From positions 1 to 64,000 of the forward strand of contig JAVYIG010007443.1 of the NCBI GenBank assembly GCA_035222895.1: a DNA stretch of 64,000 nucleotides. Direction: 5' to 3'. A program made the translations under genes and the position numbers. The stretch comes from Strongylocentrotus droebachiensis. Its lineage: Eukaryota > Echinodermata > Echinoidea > Camarodonta > Strongylocentrotidae. Under the pieces are notes generated by a model. It saw only the letters and a program-made list of their open reading frames with translations, was not told where the DNA came from and searched no databases. Positions 1 to 12,028 of the stretch are shown piece by piece (the first letter of the stretch is position 1; each line of letters starts with the position of its first letter).

Positions 1-300
1 CCGCCGCATTCACACCAGATTCACCACCAGATTCACCACCAGCATTCCTGCCTTTCCCGCCGCATTCACACCAGATTCACCACCAGATTCACCACCAGCA
101 TTCCTGCCTTTCCCGCAGCATTCACACCAGATTCACCACCAGATTCACCGCCAGCATTCCTGCCTTCCTGCCTTTCCCGCTGCATTCACACCAGGTACAC
201 CACCAGAACCACCACCAGATTCACCACCGGCATTCCTGCCTTCCTGCTTTTCCCGCCGCATTCACACCAGATTCACCACCAGCATTCCTGACCCATTCAC
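1..300. repeat. CACCAG-rich minisatellite, ~55-63 bp unit
   Basis: About five imperfect tandem copies can be aligned on the word TTCACACCAG, which recurs at 9, 64, 121, 184 and 261. Each unit contains one to three ATTCACCACCAG sub-repeats followed by GCATTCCTGCC and TTTCCCGC. Unit length varies because the sub-repeat number varies. The array is cut by the window's left edge, so its full size is unknown. No coding role is apparent. Confidence 0.9.
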
Positions 301-640
301 ACTAGATTCACCACTTCGTCTGCCTTCCCAACAGGTACCGTTTCTTGACAGTCTATTCACTTATTAGTTTCCATCATTTGTACCATTATTATTTGATGTC
401 CTTGTATAGCTCTTATTTTACGTGGATTCTATAGTGTTGCTTCCCATGGCAAGAGGTTCATTGTTGACAAAATTTTATGTATGGATGGTTAACATTGAAC
501 AAGAAATGTTCCATTTGTCTTCCTAAAATGGTCCTTATGACCTATATTCACATTCTTGCCTCTTTCCCCATTACCTACTTCCATATCACATTACGTCCAT
601 ATTCCAATGTTTTACATGATGTGGTTTCCTAGTTCCACAA
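301..640. other. Non-repetitive junction between minisatellite and satellite
   Basis: I see no gene here. The stretch joins the left minisatellite to the 160-bp satellite. Positions ~443-473 (CATGGCAAGAGGTTCATTGT and flanking bases) reappear in reverse complement near 62776-62808, so at least part of it is a dispersed repeat. Confidence 0.5.
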
Positions 641-3098
641 TGCCGCGGAATGTCACTTCCCTTGTATCCAATTCAGTTTACATATATATATTTTTTTCAT
701 ATAAGAATGCCATTCTATGGCTAAAAAAATTGACCTGGGGTTGTGAAGTGTCTAGGTTCATGGTCCAGCAAAGCATTTATGTTCTTGGGCAAGACATTAA
801 TCTATATATTTTCCATTGTCAATTTCATTATTGTTAATTATATCCCTTTCTACATCTCTGATTTAGAATCATGCCATTCTATAGCTAAAAGAATGGACCT
901 TGGGCTGTGAAATGTCTGAGTTTACGTTCGAGCAAAGCAGTTATGTCCTTGGGCAAGATATTAATCTATATATTTCCCATCGTCAGTTACTTTATTTCCA
1001 ATTATATCCCTTTTATGTCTCTGATTAGGTATAAGCATGCCATTCTTTGGTATAAACAATTGACCTGGGGTTGTGAAGTGTCTTGGTTCATGGTCCAGCA
1101 AAGCATTTATGTCCTTGGGAAAGACATTAATCTATATATTTCCCATCATCAGTTACTTTATTTCCAATTATATCCCTTTTATGTCTCTGATTAGGTATAA
1201 ACATGCCATTCTTTGGTATAAACAATTGACCTGGGGTTGTGAAGTGTCTGGGTTCATGGTCCAGCAAAGCATTTATGTCCTTGGGAAAGACATTAATCTA
1301 TATATTTCCCATCGTGAGTTACTTTATTTCAAATTATATCCCTTTTTACGTCTCTGATTAGGCATAAACATGCCATTCTTTGGTATAAACAATTGACCTG
1401 GGGTTGTAAAGTGTCTGGGTTCATGGTCCAGCAAAGCATTTATGTCCTTGGGCAATACATTAAGCTATATATTTCCCATTGTCAATTTCATTATTGTCAA
1501 TTATTTCCCATTCTAAGTCTCCAAATACATATATTTCTTCAAATAAAAATGCCATTCTATAGCTACAAGAATGGACCTTCAGTTGAGAAATGTCTGGGTA
1601 TATGGTACAGCAAAGCAGTTATGTCCTTGGGCAAGACATTAAGCTATATATTTCCCATTGTCAATTTCATAATGTTAATTCATATCCCTTTCTAAGTCTC
1701 TGAATAAGAATTTGTTCTAATAAACATGCCATTCTGTGTTACAAAAAATTGACCTGGGGTTGTGAAGTGTCTGGATTCATGGTCCTGCAAAACATTCATG
1801 TCCTTGGGCAAGACATTAATCTGTATATTTCCCATTGTCAATTTCAAAATGTTAATTTATATCCCTTTCTAAGTCTCTGATTAAGCATAGATTTTTTCTT
1901 TAATACTTTTCATTTTTTGGTATAAAAAATTAACCTGGGGTTGTGAAATGTCCTAGTTCATGGTCCAGCAAAGCATTTATGTCCTTGGGCAAGACATTAA
2001 TCTATACATTTTCCATTGTCATTTTCATAAAGTCAATTATATTCCTTTTTAAGTCCCTTTCTAAGTCTTTGATTAATAAACATGCCATTCAATAGGTAAA
2101 AGAATTGACCCGGGGTTGTGATATATCTGGGTTCATGGTCCAGCAATGCATTTATGTCCTTGCGCAAGACATTAATCTATATATTTCCCATTGTCAATTT
2201 CATTGTTTCAATAATATGGCTTTCCAAGTCTCTGATTTTTAACTCATTCCATTTTATACCTAAAAGAATGGACCTTGGGTTGTGAAATGTCTGGGTTCAT
2301 GGTCCAGCAAAGCATTTATGTCCTTGGGAAAGACATTAATCTATGTATTTCCCATTGTCAATTTCCCTTTTTTTTTTTTATCCCTTTCTACGTCTCTGGT
2401 TAAATATATATTTTTTCTTTAAAACACTCCATTCTTTGGTATAAACAATTGACCTGGGGTTGTGAGGTGTCTGAGTTCATGGTCCAGCAAAGCATTCATG
2501 TCCTTGGGCAAGATATTAATCTATTTATTTCCCATTGTCAATTTTAAAATGTTAATTTATCCCGGAAAATTTATATCCCTTACTACGTCTCTGATTACGT
2601 ATATTTTTTTAATTAAACATGCCATTCTATAGCTACAAAAAGTTACTGGGGTTGTGAAATGTCTGGGTTAATGGTCCAGCAAAGCATTTATGTCCTTGGG
2701 CAAGACATTAATCTATACATTTCCCATTGTCAATTTCATTATTGTCAATTATATCCCTTTCTAAGTCTCTAAATACATATATTATAAAAATGCCATTCTA
2801 TAGCTACAAGAATGGACCTTCAGTTGAGAAATGTCTGGGTATATAGTACAGCAAAGCAGTTATGTCCTTGTGCAAGACATTAAGCTATATATTTCCCATT
2901 TTCAATTTCATAATGTTAATTCATATCCCTTTCTAAGTCTCTGAATAAGAATTTGTTCTAATAAACACTCCATTCTTTGGTATAAACAATTGACCTGGGG
3001 CTGTGAAGTGTCTGGATTCATGGTCCAGCAAAGCATTCATGTCCTTGGGCAAGACATTAATCTATATACTTCCCATTGTCAATTTCAAAATGTTAATG
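641..3098. repeat. 160-bp satellite, old diverged monomers (left block)
   Basis: Head-to-tail monomers share the words GACCTGGGGTTGTGAAGTGT, TTCATGGTCCAGCAAAGC and TTATGTCCTTGGGCAAGACA followed by TTAATCTATATATTTCCC. Monomers are about 160-200 bp here and differ by many substitutions and indels, unlike the block at 5321-8340. The short open frames that recur in some monomers shift with the indels and are not conserved, so I do not call them genes. Confidence 0.93.
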
Positions 3099-3100
3099 TA

Positions 3101-3894
3101 CAGTGCGTCCCAGAAAAAACGAAACCGAGAATTATCAATGTTTTATCATAACTTAGTCATATTTATGATTAAAAAGGAACATTTTTGGAAAGCTTAGATC
3201 CTCCTCTTTCATTCAATGCAACTCATACGATGCATATTTCACGCATGAATGATTAAAATGAATTTTAAGAGAGGAAACCATAAAGTCATTTGGCGGACGG
3301 TTTCTGAATTTCAAAGAGAAAATCACATTTCTAGAAAGTTGAGTTTTTGCCCTTTCATATGACACCTCAACCTGGAAAAATGAGCAAGGAATGACATAGT
3401 TCTGTGTGTTTAAAGTAGTGCTTGCATTTCCATAATTTTATCAAACGAATTCGTTTTCACTACATGGCTGATTGTCAACTAAACGGAGTTAAGTCTGTTG
3501 TTAATTCTGTTGGTTGCTACGGCAGGCAGCAAGTGAAAACGAATTTGTTTAATGAAATTATGGAAATGCAAGCACTACTTTAAACAAACAGAACTTTGTT
3601 ATTCCTAGCTCATTTTTCCTAACTAAGGTGTCATATGAAAGGGCAGAAACTCAAATTTCTAGAAATTTTATTTTCTCTTTGAAATTCAGATATCGTCCGC
3701 CAAATGACTTTTTGGTTTCCTCTCTTCAAATTGATTTTAATCACTTATGCATGAAATATGCATTATATGAGTTGCATCAAATGAAAGAGGAGGATCTAAG
3801 CTTTCCAGAAATGTGTCATTTATCAATTACAATTGTGATTAAGTTATAATAAAACATCAATAAATCTCGGTTTCGTTTTTTCTGGGGCGCACTG
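3101..3894. mobile_element. Foldback MITE, Tc1/mariner-like, TA target duplication
   Basis: A 794-bp insertion interrupts a satellite monomer. It starts CAGTGCGTCCCAGAAAAAAC and ends with the near-perfect reverse complement (one mismatch in the terminal 30 bases). TA lies on both sides (3099-3100 and 3895-3896). Removing the element restores an ordinary monomer (GTTAATGTA joined to TATCCCTTTC). The whole element is palindromic: arms 3101-3460 and 3533-3894 flank a 72-bp loop, although the arms have diverged by substitutions. No transposase is encoded, so it is non-autonomous. The TA duplication points to the Tc1/mariner superfamily by inference; the partner transposase is not in the window. 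Short open frames inside are by-products of the arms. Confidence 0.9.
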
Positions 3895-3896
3895 TA

Positions 3897-5320
3897 TATC
3901 CCTTTCTAAGTTTCTGGTTAAGTATTTGTTGTCATAAACATGCCATTCTTTGGTATAAACAATTGACCTGGGGTTGTGAAGTGTCTGGGAAAATGGTACA
4001 AATAAAGCAGTTATGTCCTTGGGCAAGACATTAATCTGTATATTTCCCATTGTCAATTTCAAAATGTTAATTTATATCCCTTTCTAAGTCTCTAATTAAG
4101 CATAGATTTTTTCTTTAAAACTTTCCATTTTTTGGTTTCAAAAATTAACCTGGGGTTGTGAAATGTCCTAGTTCATGGTCCAGCACAGCATTTATGTCCC
4201 TAGGCAAGACATTAATCTATACATTTCCCATTGTCATTTTCATAATGTCAATTATATCCCTTTTTAAGTCCCTTTCTAAGTCTCTGATTAATAAACATGC
4301 CATTCAATAGGTAAAAGAATTGACCCGGGGCTGTGATATATCTGGGTTCATGGTCCAGCAATGCATTTATGTCCCTGCGCAAGACATTAAGCTATATATT
4401 TCCCATTGTCAATTTCATAATGTCAATTTCATAATGTTAATTTATATCCCTTTTTACGTCTCTGATTAGGTATAAACATGCCATTCTTTGGTATAAACAA
4501 TTGACCCGGGTTTAGTGTCAGGGTTCATGGTCCAGCAAAGCATTCATGTCCTTGGGCAAGACATTCATCAATATATTTTCTATTGTCAATTTCATTATTG
4601 TCAATTATATCCCTTTTTAAGACTCTGAATAATTACATATTTTTTCATATAAAAATACCATTCTATGGCTAAAAGAATTGACCTGGAGTTGTGAAGTATC
4701 TGAGTTCATGGTCAAGCAAAGCATTTATGTCCTTGGGCAAGACATTAATCTATACATTTCCCATTGTCAATTTCATTATTGTCAATTATATCCCTTTCTA
4801 AGTCTCTAAATACATATATTATAAAAATGCCATTCTATAGCTACAAGAATGGACCTTCAGTTGAGAAATGTCTGGGTATATAGTACAGCAAAGCAGTTAT
4901 GTCCTTGTGCAAGACATTAAGCTATATATTTCCCATTTTCAATTTCATAATGTTAATTCATATCCCTTTCTAAGTCTCTGAATAAGAATTTGTTCTAATA
5001 AACACTCCATTCTTTGGTATAAACAATTGACCTGGGGCTGTGAAGTGTCTGGATTCATGGTCCAGCAAAGCATTCATGTCCTTGGGCAAGACATTAATCT
5101 ATATACTTCCCATTGTCAAATTTTAAAATGTTAATTTATCCCGGAAAACTTATATCCCTTACTACGTCTCTGATTACTTATATTTTATGAATTAAAAATG
5201 CCATTCTATAGCTACAAAAAGTTACCGGGGTTGTAAAATGTCTGGGTTCATGGTCCAGCAAAGCATTTATGTCCTTGGGCAAGACATTAATCTATATATT
5301 TCCTATTGTCAATTTCATAA
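3897..5320. repeat. 160-bp satellite, old diverged monomers (right of MITE)
   Basis: These monomers belong to the same family as 641-3098. A ~380-bp stretch at 4735-5117 repeats 2698-3080 with a constant offset of 2,037 bp, and the segment around 4090-4390 closely resembles 1877-2177 (offset near 2,215 bp). This shows an old segmental duplication within the array. Confidence 0.9.
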
Positions 5321-8300
5321 TTTTAATCTATATCCCTAAGTCTCTGATTTATAAACATACCATTCTATAGCTAAAAGAATGGACCTGGGGTTCTGAAGTG
5401 TCTGAGTTCATGGCAAGCAAAGCATTTATGTCCTTGGGCAAGACATTAATCTATATATTTCCTATCGTCAATTTCATAATTTTAATCTATATCCCTAAGT
5501 CTCTGATTTATAAACATACCATTCTATAGCTAAAAGAATGGACATGGGGTTGTGAAGTGTCTAGGTTCATGGTCCAGCAAAGCATTTATGTCCTTGGGCA
5601 AGACATTAATCTATATATTTCCTATCGTCAATTTCATAATTTTAATCTATATCCCTAAGTCTCTGATTTATAAACATACCATTCTATAGCTAAAAGAATG
5701 GACCTGGGGTTGTGAAGTGTCTGAGTTCATGGTCCAGCAAAGCATTTATGTCCTTGGGCAAGACATTAATCTATATATTTCCTATCGTCAATTTCATAAT
5801 TTTAATCTATATCCCTAAGTCTCTGATTTATAAACATACCATTCTATAGCTAAAAGAATGGACATGGGGTTGTGAAGTGTCTAGGTTCATGGTCCAGCAA
5901 AGCATTTATGTCCTTGGGCAAGACATTAATCTATATATTTCCTATCGTCAATTTCATAATTTTAATTTATATCCCTAAGTCTCTGATTTATAAACATACC
6001 ATTTTATAGCTAAAAGAATGGACCTGGGGTTGTGAAGTGTCTGAGTTCATGGTCCAGCAAAGCATTTATGTCCTTGGGCAAGACATTAATCTATATATTT
6101 CCTATCGTCAATTTCATAATTTTAATCTATATCCCTAAGTCTCTGATTTATAAACATACCATTCTATAGCTAAAAGAATGGACCTGGGGTTGTGAAGTGT
6201 CTGAGTTCATGGCAAGCAAAGCATTTATGTCCTTGGGCAAGACATTAATCTATATATTTCCTATCGTCAATTTCATAATTTTAATCTATATCCCTAAGTC
6301 TCTGATTTATAAACATACCATTATATAGCTAAAAGAATGGACATGGGGTTGTGAAGTGTCTAGGTTCATGGTCCAGCAAAGCATTTATGTCCTTGGGCAA
6401 GACATTAATCTATATATTTCCTATCGTCAATTTCATAATTTTAATCTATATCCCTAAGTCTCTGATTTATAAACATACCATTCTATAGCTAAAAGAATGG
6501 ACCTGGGGTTCTGAAGTGTCTGAGTTCATGGCAAGCAAAGCATTTATGTCCTTGGGCAAGACATTAATCTATATATTTCCTATCGTCAATTTCATAATTT
6601 TAATCTATATCCCTAAGTCTCTGATTTATAAACATACCATTCTATAGCTTAAAGAATTGACCTGGAGTTGTGAAGTGTCTGAGTTCATGGCAAGCAAAGC
6701 ATTTATGTCCTTGGGCAAGACATTAATCTATATATTTCCTATCGTCAATTTCATAATTTTAATCTATATCCCTAAGTCTCTGATTTATAAACATACCATT
6801 CTATAGCTAAAAGAATGGACATGGGGTTGTGAAGTGTCTAGGTTCATGGTCCAGCAAAGCATTTATGTCCTTGGGCAAGACATTAATCTATATATTTCCT
6901 ATCGTCAATTTCATAATTTTAATCTATATCCCTAAGTCTCTGATTTATAAACATACCATTCTATAGCTAAAAGAATGGACATGGGGTTGTGAAGTGTCTA
7001 GGTTCATGGTCCAGCAAAGCATTTATGTCCTTGGGCAAGACATTAATCTATATATTTCCTATCGTCAATTTCATAATTTTAATCTATATCCCTAAGTCTC
7101 TGATTTATAAACATACCATTCTATAGCTAAAAGAATGGACATGGGGTTGTGAAGTGTCTAGGTTCATGGTCCAGCAAAGCATTTATGTCCTTGGGCAAGA
7201 CATTAATCTATATATTTCCTATCGTCAATTTCATAATTTTAATCTATATCCCTAAGTCTCTGATTTATAAACATACCATTCTATAGCTAAAAGAATGGAC
7301 CTGGGGTTCTGAAGTGTCTGAGTTCATGGCAAGCAAAGCATTTATGTCCTTGGGCAAGACATTAATCTATATATTTCCTATCGTCAATTTCATAATTTTA
7401 ATCTATATCCCTAAGTCTCTGATTTATAAACATACCATTCTATAGCTTAAAGAATTGACCTGGGGTTGTGAAGTGTCTAAATTCATGGCAAGCAAAGCAT
7501 TTATGTCCTTGGGCAAGACATTAATCTATATATTTCCTATCGTCAATTTCATAATTTTAATCTATATCCCTAAGTCTCTGATTTATAAACATACCATTCT
7601 ATAGCTAAAAGAATGGACCTGGGGTTGTGAAGTGTCTGAGTTCATGGTCCAGCAAAGCATTTATGTCCTTGGGCAAGACATTTAATCTATATATTTCCTA
7701 TCGTCAATTTCATAATTTTAATCTATATCCCTAAGTCTCTGATTTATAAACATACCATTCTATAGCTAAAAGAATTGACCTGGGGTTGTGAAGTGTCCGA
7801 GTTCATGGTCCAGCAAAGCATTTATGTCCTTGGGCAAGACATTAATCTATATATTTCCTATCGTCAATTTCATAATTTTAATCTATATCCCTAAGTCTCT
7901 GATTTATAAACATACCATTCTATAGCTTAAAGAATTGACCTGGGGTTGTGAAGTGTCTAAATTCATGGCAAGCAAAGCATTTATGTCCTTGGGCAAGACA
8001 TTAATCTATATATTTCCTATCGTCAATTTCATAATTTTAATCTATATCCCTAAGTCTCTGATTTATAAACATACCATTCTATAGCTAAAAGAATGGACCT
8101 GGGGTTGTGAAGTGTCTGAGTTCATGGTCCAGCAAAGCATTTATGTCCTTGGGCAAGACATTTAATCTATATATTTCCTATCGTCAATTTCATAATTTTA
8201 ATCTATATCCCTAAGTCTCTGATTTATAAACATACCATTCTATAGCTAAAAGAATTGACCTGGGGTTGTGAAGTGTCCGAGTTCATGGTCCAGCAAAGCA

Positions 8301-8340
8301 TTTATGTCCTTGGGCAAGACATTAATCTATATATTTCACA
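5321..8340. repeat. 160-bp satellite, homogenised core
   Basis: About 19 monomers of 158-161 bp are almost identical. The repeat interval is 160 bp, measured for example on CCTATCGTCA at 5461, 5621, 5781 and 5941. Variants differ mainly by GGTCCAGCAAAG versus the shorter GGCAAGCAAAG, by CATGGGG versus CCTGGGG, and by a few single bases. A three-monomer block of 480 bp is duplicated: 7332-7857 and 7812-8337 read the same base for base. This is the recently amplified part of the array. Confidence 0.95.
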
Positions 8341-8757
8341 TTGTCAATTTCAAAATGTTCATTTATATCCCTTTCTAAGTCTTTGATTAAGAATTTGTTC
8401 TCATAAACATGCCATTATTTGGTATCAACAATTGACCTTGGGTTGTAAAGTGTCTGGGTTCAAGGTCCAGCAAAGCATTCATGACCTTTGTCAAGACATT
8501 AATCTATATAATTATTTCCCATCGTCAGTTACTTAACTTCAAACTATATCCCTTTTTAATTCTCTAAGTATATACATATGCCATTCTTTAGCTAAAAGAA
8601 TTGACCTTGGGTTGTAAAGTGTTTTGGTTCATGGCCCAACAAAGCAATAATATCTTTGGGCAAGAAATTTATTGAAATGTGCTATTGTATATTCTACATT
8701 TTGTCCCTATCCTTTCTTATAATTCAAAATACACAATGCCACGTAAAGCCTTCACAT
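8341..8757. repeat. Degenerate edge of the 160-bp satellite
   Basis: Two or so heavily mutated monomers keep the words ATTGACCTTGGGTTGTAAAG and CAGCAAAGCATTCATG, then fade into A+T-rich sequence. The satellite ends immediately before the first 90-bp repeat at 8761. Confidence 0.8.
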
Positions 8758-8760
8758 CTA

Positions 8761-9390
8761 GATGTCAGTAGCTGACAGGGTTAAACAACATTGATAAGCA
8801 GTGGTAGCTATTGGAAGTCTGTACAGTTGATGCCGGAAAGGAAATATGTAGATATCAGTAGCTGACAGGGTTAAACAACATTGGTTAGCAGTGGTAACTG
8901 TTGGAAGACTGTACAGTTGATGCCGGAAAGGAAATATGTAAATATCAGTAGCTGACAGGGTTAAACAACATTGGTTAGCAGTGGTAACTGTTGGAAGTCT
9001 GTACAGTTGATGCTGGACGGGAAATATTGAGATGTCAGTAGCTGACAGGGTTAAACAACATTGGTTAGCAGTGGTAGCTGTTGGAATTCTGTACAGTTGC
9101 TGCCGGAAAGGAAATATGTAAATATCAGTAGCTGACAGGGTTAAACAACATTGGTTAGCAGTGGTAACTGTTGGAAGTCTGTACAGTTGATGCTGGACAG
9201 GAAATATTGAGATGTCAGTAGCTGACATGGTTAAACAACATTGGTTAGTAGTGGTAGCTGTTGGAAGTCTGTACAGTTGCTGCCAGAAAGGAAATATTGA
9301 GATGTCAGTAGCTGACAGGGTTAAACAACATTGGTTAGCAGTGGTAGCTGTTGGAAGTCTGTACAGTTGATGCCAGAAAGGAAATATTTA
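8761..9390. repeat. 90-bp tandem repeat, 7 copies (array 1)
   Basis: Seven 90-bp units start at 8761, 8851, 8941, 9031, 9121, 9211 and 9301. Each begins GATGTCAGTAGCTGACAGGG and ends near GGAAATATGTA or GGAAATATTGA. Ninety is a multiple of three, so the minus strand has a continuous frame (8758-9228) with a 30-residue period. I regard that as a consequence of unit length, not evidence of a protein. The same unit occurs 12 times at 12029-13108 and once at 15750-15842. Confidence 0.97.
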
Positions 9391-9403
9391 GATTTGGCAC
9401 CAA

Positions 9404-9735
9404 GCAGGCATGATAATGAGCAGAGGGATAGATGGTCTTTCCTTCTTTTACCCTCATGAGGTTCTCCAAATAACTCGTGCAGGGGCACAGCGACCGGGCA
9501 AAATTGGGGACAAACGTCCTGTAATAATTAGTTAACCCCAAAAATGCACGTACTTCTTTGTTTGCGGTGTGGGTCAATTCGCAATAGCTGCAGTCTTACT
9601 GGGGTCAGTTGCTATCAAAAGGATATGTCCTAGATAGTGCACTTTTGGCACTTGTAACAAGTTGATGGCTTTAACTTGAAACCATGGATGGCTAGACGAC
9701 TAATGACCTTCCCTAACCTTTTTACATCTCCAGTA
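9404..9735 (-). pseudogene. Ty3/gypsy reverse transcriptase C-terminal fragment (copy A)
   Basis: On the minus strand the translation contains GFKLKPSTC, followed after frameshifts by KEVRAFLGLTNYYRTFVPNF. These match the end of Ty3/gypsy RT, where the thumb (GLKLKPSKC-like) leads to the R-FLGL--YYR-F-P-F motif before RNase H. The frame after PNFA must shift to reach an APLHEL-like stretch, which lies inside the 77-bp unit. Neither the catalytic YxDD nor upstream RT motifs are present, so this cannot be functional. Family assignment rests on these motifs only. Confidence 0.8.
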
Positions 9736-10599
9736 TATGGTTGCGTACCTCTTTGTACCGGGAAGGGGTGATACGCCTAAATCGCTCCCTAACTGGCTAG
9801 GGATTGTGACAGGAATGCGGTACGTGCTCTATGATTTCATTATGTTCTCAATAGAGAAAGCGCTGAATACATGTGGATATTCTGAGACTACCGACTTTAA
9901 CTCTTATCAATGAATCCTTCCGGGGCAGGAGAGCCTGAAAAATCTAGTTGATCGGCCATTCAATCACCATCCATCTTCTTGTTCTGCCTGGTTGGCCTTA
10001 TGGTGGTGGTGGTCTCTTGCATCTGGACGGATTTTAACGGTTGGAATAAATACACTTCCCCAAATTTGGCATGGTGAGACACCTACAGGGTGATTTTGTG
10101 GGGTTTTGTATCAAAATAGGTATGGTCTGGCCATCTAGTCGGGCCTTATATCTACTGTCACAATTTTAGGTTCAATATCAAGTTCTTCGGTACTACGACT
10201 ACGTTATAGTTTATTGGGGAGTAAGGAAACAAAGATTTCCAATAGGGGGACAGGGAATAAGCTACGGATATAAAAGCTTTTTGACAGTGTAGACACCCGG
10301 GACCTGGTATCTAACAAGCATATGGCACCTTCGACCTTGTGTTATAGCTTTGCTTTCATTGGCTCTCTCTACCAACCGGTTTAAAATCTCTTTTGGGGGA
10401 GCTCTGGGGTTTTTGTTTTTGGGGGGGAGGAACACCCGAGTTGGAACCTACTGCTTGCCCAAGTGTGGTGGCCCCTGCCCTTTTAGAGGCATTACTCTCC
10501 CTGATTTGCCATAATTTGCAGGATCGGGATCGGCTGGGGGGTGTATGTGGGGGTAGATTCTGGGTAGGGGGGCCTGCATGGTTGAGGTAGTAATGCACA

Positions 10600-11683
10600 C
10601 TCCACACAAAATGTCCCTCGCCCTCACACCTTAAACGGCCTAAAATTACATTTTTACCTCTGACATTTTTACCTCTGGCATTTTAACCTCTGGCATTTTT
10701 ACCTTTGACATTTTTACCTCTGACATTTTAACCTTTGACATTTTTAACTCTGACATTTTTATTTGGCAAACAAAGGCCCCCCTTTGACGTAGGTCAACTC
10801 TTATTCCTGCTGTTCTTTGCCATCTACTTTTATCTGGGTAGTTTTGGAAGGGGCAGCAGTATTTGGTTCGGTCGTGGTGGTAAGATTTTGCGCCTTTGTG
10901 CGTGTTGGATGTTGGCCACGGAAATCTTATGTTCTATCGCCTGTTCCATGGCCCGGGCAATCGACACCACCCCATCAAAATCATGCACACTCTTGTATCG
11001 ATGCCTAATTGCCCCCTTCACCGTTATTGTCCATCAAATGTCTCATCTTTTGCATCCCCCTGGAAGTCCACCACTGCGCTCTACCCGTTCTACCAGCAAT
11101 TGTAGCCGGGTACTGTACATTGCTATTGGCTCCCCCGCTGTCTGCCGGGTGCAATGCAATTGCTGTAATAGTACGGCCCGGCTTTCCACAGTTCCGTAGA
11201 ACCCTCTAGTTTATATGGCCGATATCCTACGTAGAGGCCTCTGGCCCCATGCTAAAAGCAATCTGCCCAGCCTCCCCCTCAGCGATCTCTGTACCATCCT
11301 ATCTAGGGCATCCGAGGAGCAGGACTATAATCTTTTGACAAACAGTCGACTTCATACTTCCACCCCTCAAAACCTACCTTGCCCCCTTTTAGCCTTAGGT
11401 CCCCACTGAAAAAGGACAATAGGTGGGGTTTTCGTTCAACCACATCCTCTTCTAATTTCAAGTTTAGGGCTGCGAAGAGGACTCCTTGCACCTCTACTGG
11501 ACTATCTAGCAACTAGCTGGGGTCCATTTTTCTTTGAAGTTTCCCAAGTTTGCTCTCGATTGGGAAAGACACAGTATGCTTACCTTGTAGTTCTGCTCTT
11601 ACTGAATCCCGCCCAAACTTATTAACCACCAGCTTTCCTACTTCTTCAACAAATTCTTCTAACTCTCCTTCTGTCACTTGCAT
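10600..11683 (-). pseudogene. Gag-like pseudogene of copy A
   Basis: Possible Met start at 11683 on the minus strand. The first in-frame stretch is rich in Glu and Lys. A second open stretch (11512-11303) contains LLSFFSGDLRLKGGK and FEGWKYEV, resembling the start of the capsid region of Ty3/gypsy Gag and the related PNMA proteins. A third stretch (11021-10830) contains RHRYKSVHDFDGVV followed by an Ala/Glu-rich helix, matching the end of the same capsid region. Between them are several stops and frameshifts. A zinc-knuckle remnant (C-x4-H followed by FVW) lies near 10610-10640, beyond the 15-bp repeat. Similarity was recognised by eye; a profile search is needed to fix the clade. Confidence 0.65.
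10648..10761. repeat. ~15-bp tandem repeat in gag (copy A)
   Basis: About seven and a half units of ACATTTTTACCTCTG, with variants of 14-16 bp. On the minus strand, 15-bp units add five codons each, giving a KMSEV-like period where the frame is intact. Confidence 0.9.
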
Positions 11684-12028
11684 GCTTAATTCCTAATCAA
11701 GACTACCCGGTCCCCATGTATGCCTGCCTATTTATTTATTCTAGCTGAAATCACAACACGACAAAAAATAACAATATTAACTCCAAGTCAAAATTAAACA
11801 TCAACCAATTCTGACTAGCCACATAACTACTAGACCCGTATTATAACGGTTAACTAGCACAGCCTACATGGCGAAAGAAAAAAAACATGTGAACCGTCGG
11901 CGAGGTCTTTAACAAAACAATTTTATGCGCTGCCTCAAGTAGATATGATGAATGCTTAAACAAAAAAGGCGGTTCAGGCACGTTATCGAGGGAAATAGAT
12001 GGGCTATGGTGTACAGAGGAAATATTGA

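Larger units (their letters stand above)
9391..12028 (-). mobile_element. Broken Ty3/gypsy-like element, copy A
   Basis: First of three head-to-tail copies of one retroelement-derived block. Read on the minus strand, the order is: a gag-like start near 11683, a capsid-like region, a 15-bp repeat locus, a degraded zinc-knuckle region, and a pol fragment ending in the single 77-bp unit. Frameshifts and stops interrupt every domain. The distance from zinc knuckle to the end of RT (about 1 kb) is too short for a full protease plus RT, so much of pol is missing. No LTR pair was recognised. Copy B is nearly the same throughout, differing by scattered substitutions and small indels. Confidence 0.8.

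Noticed and set aside
3628..4062. Frames of 72-73 codons within and across the foldback MITE
   Set aside because: They lie in the inverted arms, and one crosses the insertion point, so they cannot be a conserved gene.
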